Assembly: GCA_021199405.1 (NCBI GenBank)
Contig: JAJQID010000073.1
Coordinates: forward strand, 1 to 12,878
DNA length: 12,878 bases
Reading direction: 5' to 3'
From: Lachnospiraceae bacterium
Lineage (GTDB): Bacteria > Bacillota > Clostridia > Lachnospirales > Lachnospiraceae
A program made the position numbers and the translations under genes. Shown here piece after piece: positions 12,872 to 12,878 of this stretch (positions are counted from its first letter, which is position 1; every line of letters begins with the position of its first letter). Below the pieces are notes generated by a model. It searched no databases. It saw only the letters and a list, made by a program, of their open reading frames with translations, and was not told where the DNA came from.

Positions 12872-12878
12872 CTTACTC

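Overview
The window looks like chromosomal DNA from a Gram-positive anaerobe of the Clostridia, most likely Lachnospiraceae. The clues are the gene families (DUF1836, FakB/DegV, Y-family polymerase with a YolD-like partner, hypoxanthine-type UDG, CIRCE operator), AGGAGG-type ribosome binding sites and roughly balanced GC. No rRNA, tRNA, CRISPR array or transposase gene was seen. Taxonomy is inferred from recalled protein families, not from a search.

Layout, left to right. Positions 1-813 (minus) hold the first 43 codons of a probable PlsC-type acyltransferase downstream of a DUF1836 regulator-like gene. A hemolysin III/TrhA gene (1107-1754, plus) follows, with a near-consensus promoter, a structured leader and a terminator shared with the convergent gene. 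A minus-strand cluster runs from about 5036 down to 1849: an overlooked 57-aa membrane microprotein with a TTG start, a frameshifted hypoxanthine/uracil-DNA glycosylase, an HD-domain protein, a DegV/FakB fatty-acid-binding protein, a 154-bp palindromic repeat, and a patatin-like lipase. A second minus-strand operon (7441-5274) encodes an FtsH-type AAA+ zinc protease and a six-span DUF308/HdeD-like membrane protein, closed by a strong terminator. A GT-C type membrane glycosyltransferase (9014-7542, minus) comes next. It is divergent from a plus-strand locus holding a Y-family translesion polymerase, broken by a frameshift, and a short YolD-like protein (9263-11001). The window ends with a minus-strand ClpX-like unfoldase with an unusually long linker, convergent with the YolD gene.

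The most notable observation is a perfect CIRCE operator with 12-bp arms directly at the 5' end of ftsH, where the gene lacks the usual first membrane segment and extracytoplasmic domain. This suggests an HrcA-controlled, N-terminally reduced FtsH made together with an HdeD-like membrane protein: a membrane stress module. Two DNA-repair genes (the UDG and the Y-family polymerase) each carry a one-base frameshift. One lies in a T7 slippery run; the other cuts off the clamp-binding motif QLDLF. These could be true decay, programmed or slippage-corrected expression, or base-calling error.

Smaller points are a palindromic repeat that supplies the last five codons and stop of the DegV gene, a 38-bp degenerate tandem duplication at the 3' end of the UDG gene, and a terminator-like hairpin plus U-run between the likely promoter of clpX and its ribosome binding site.
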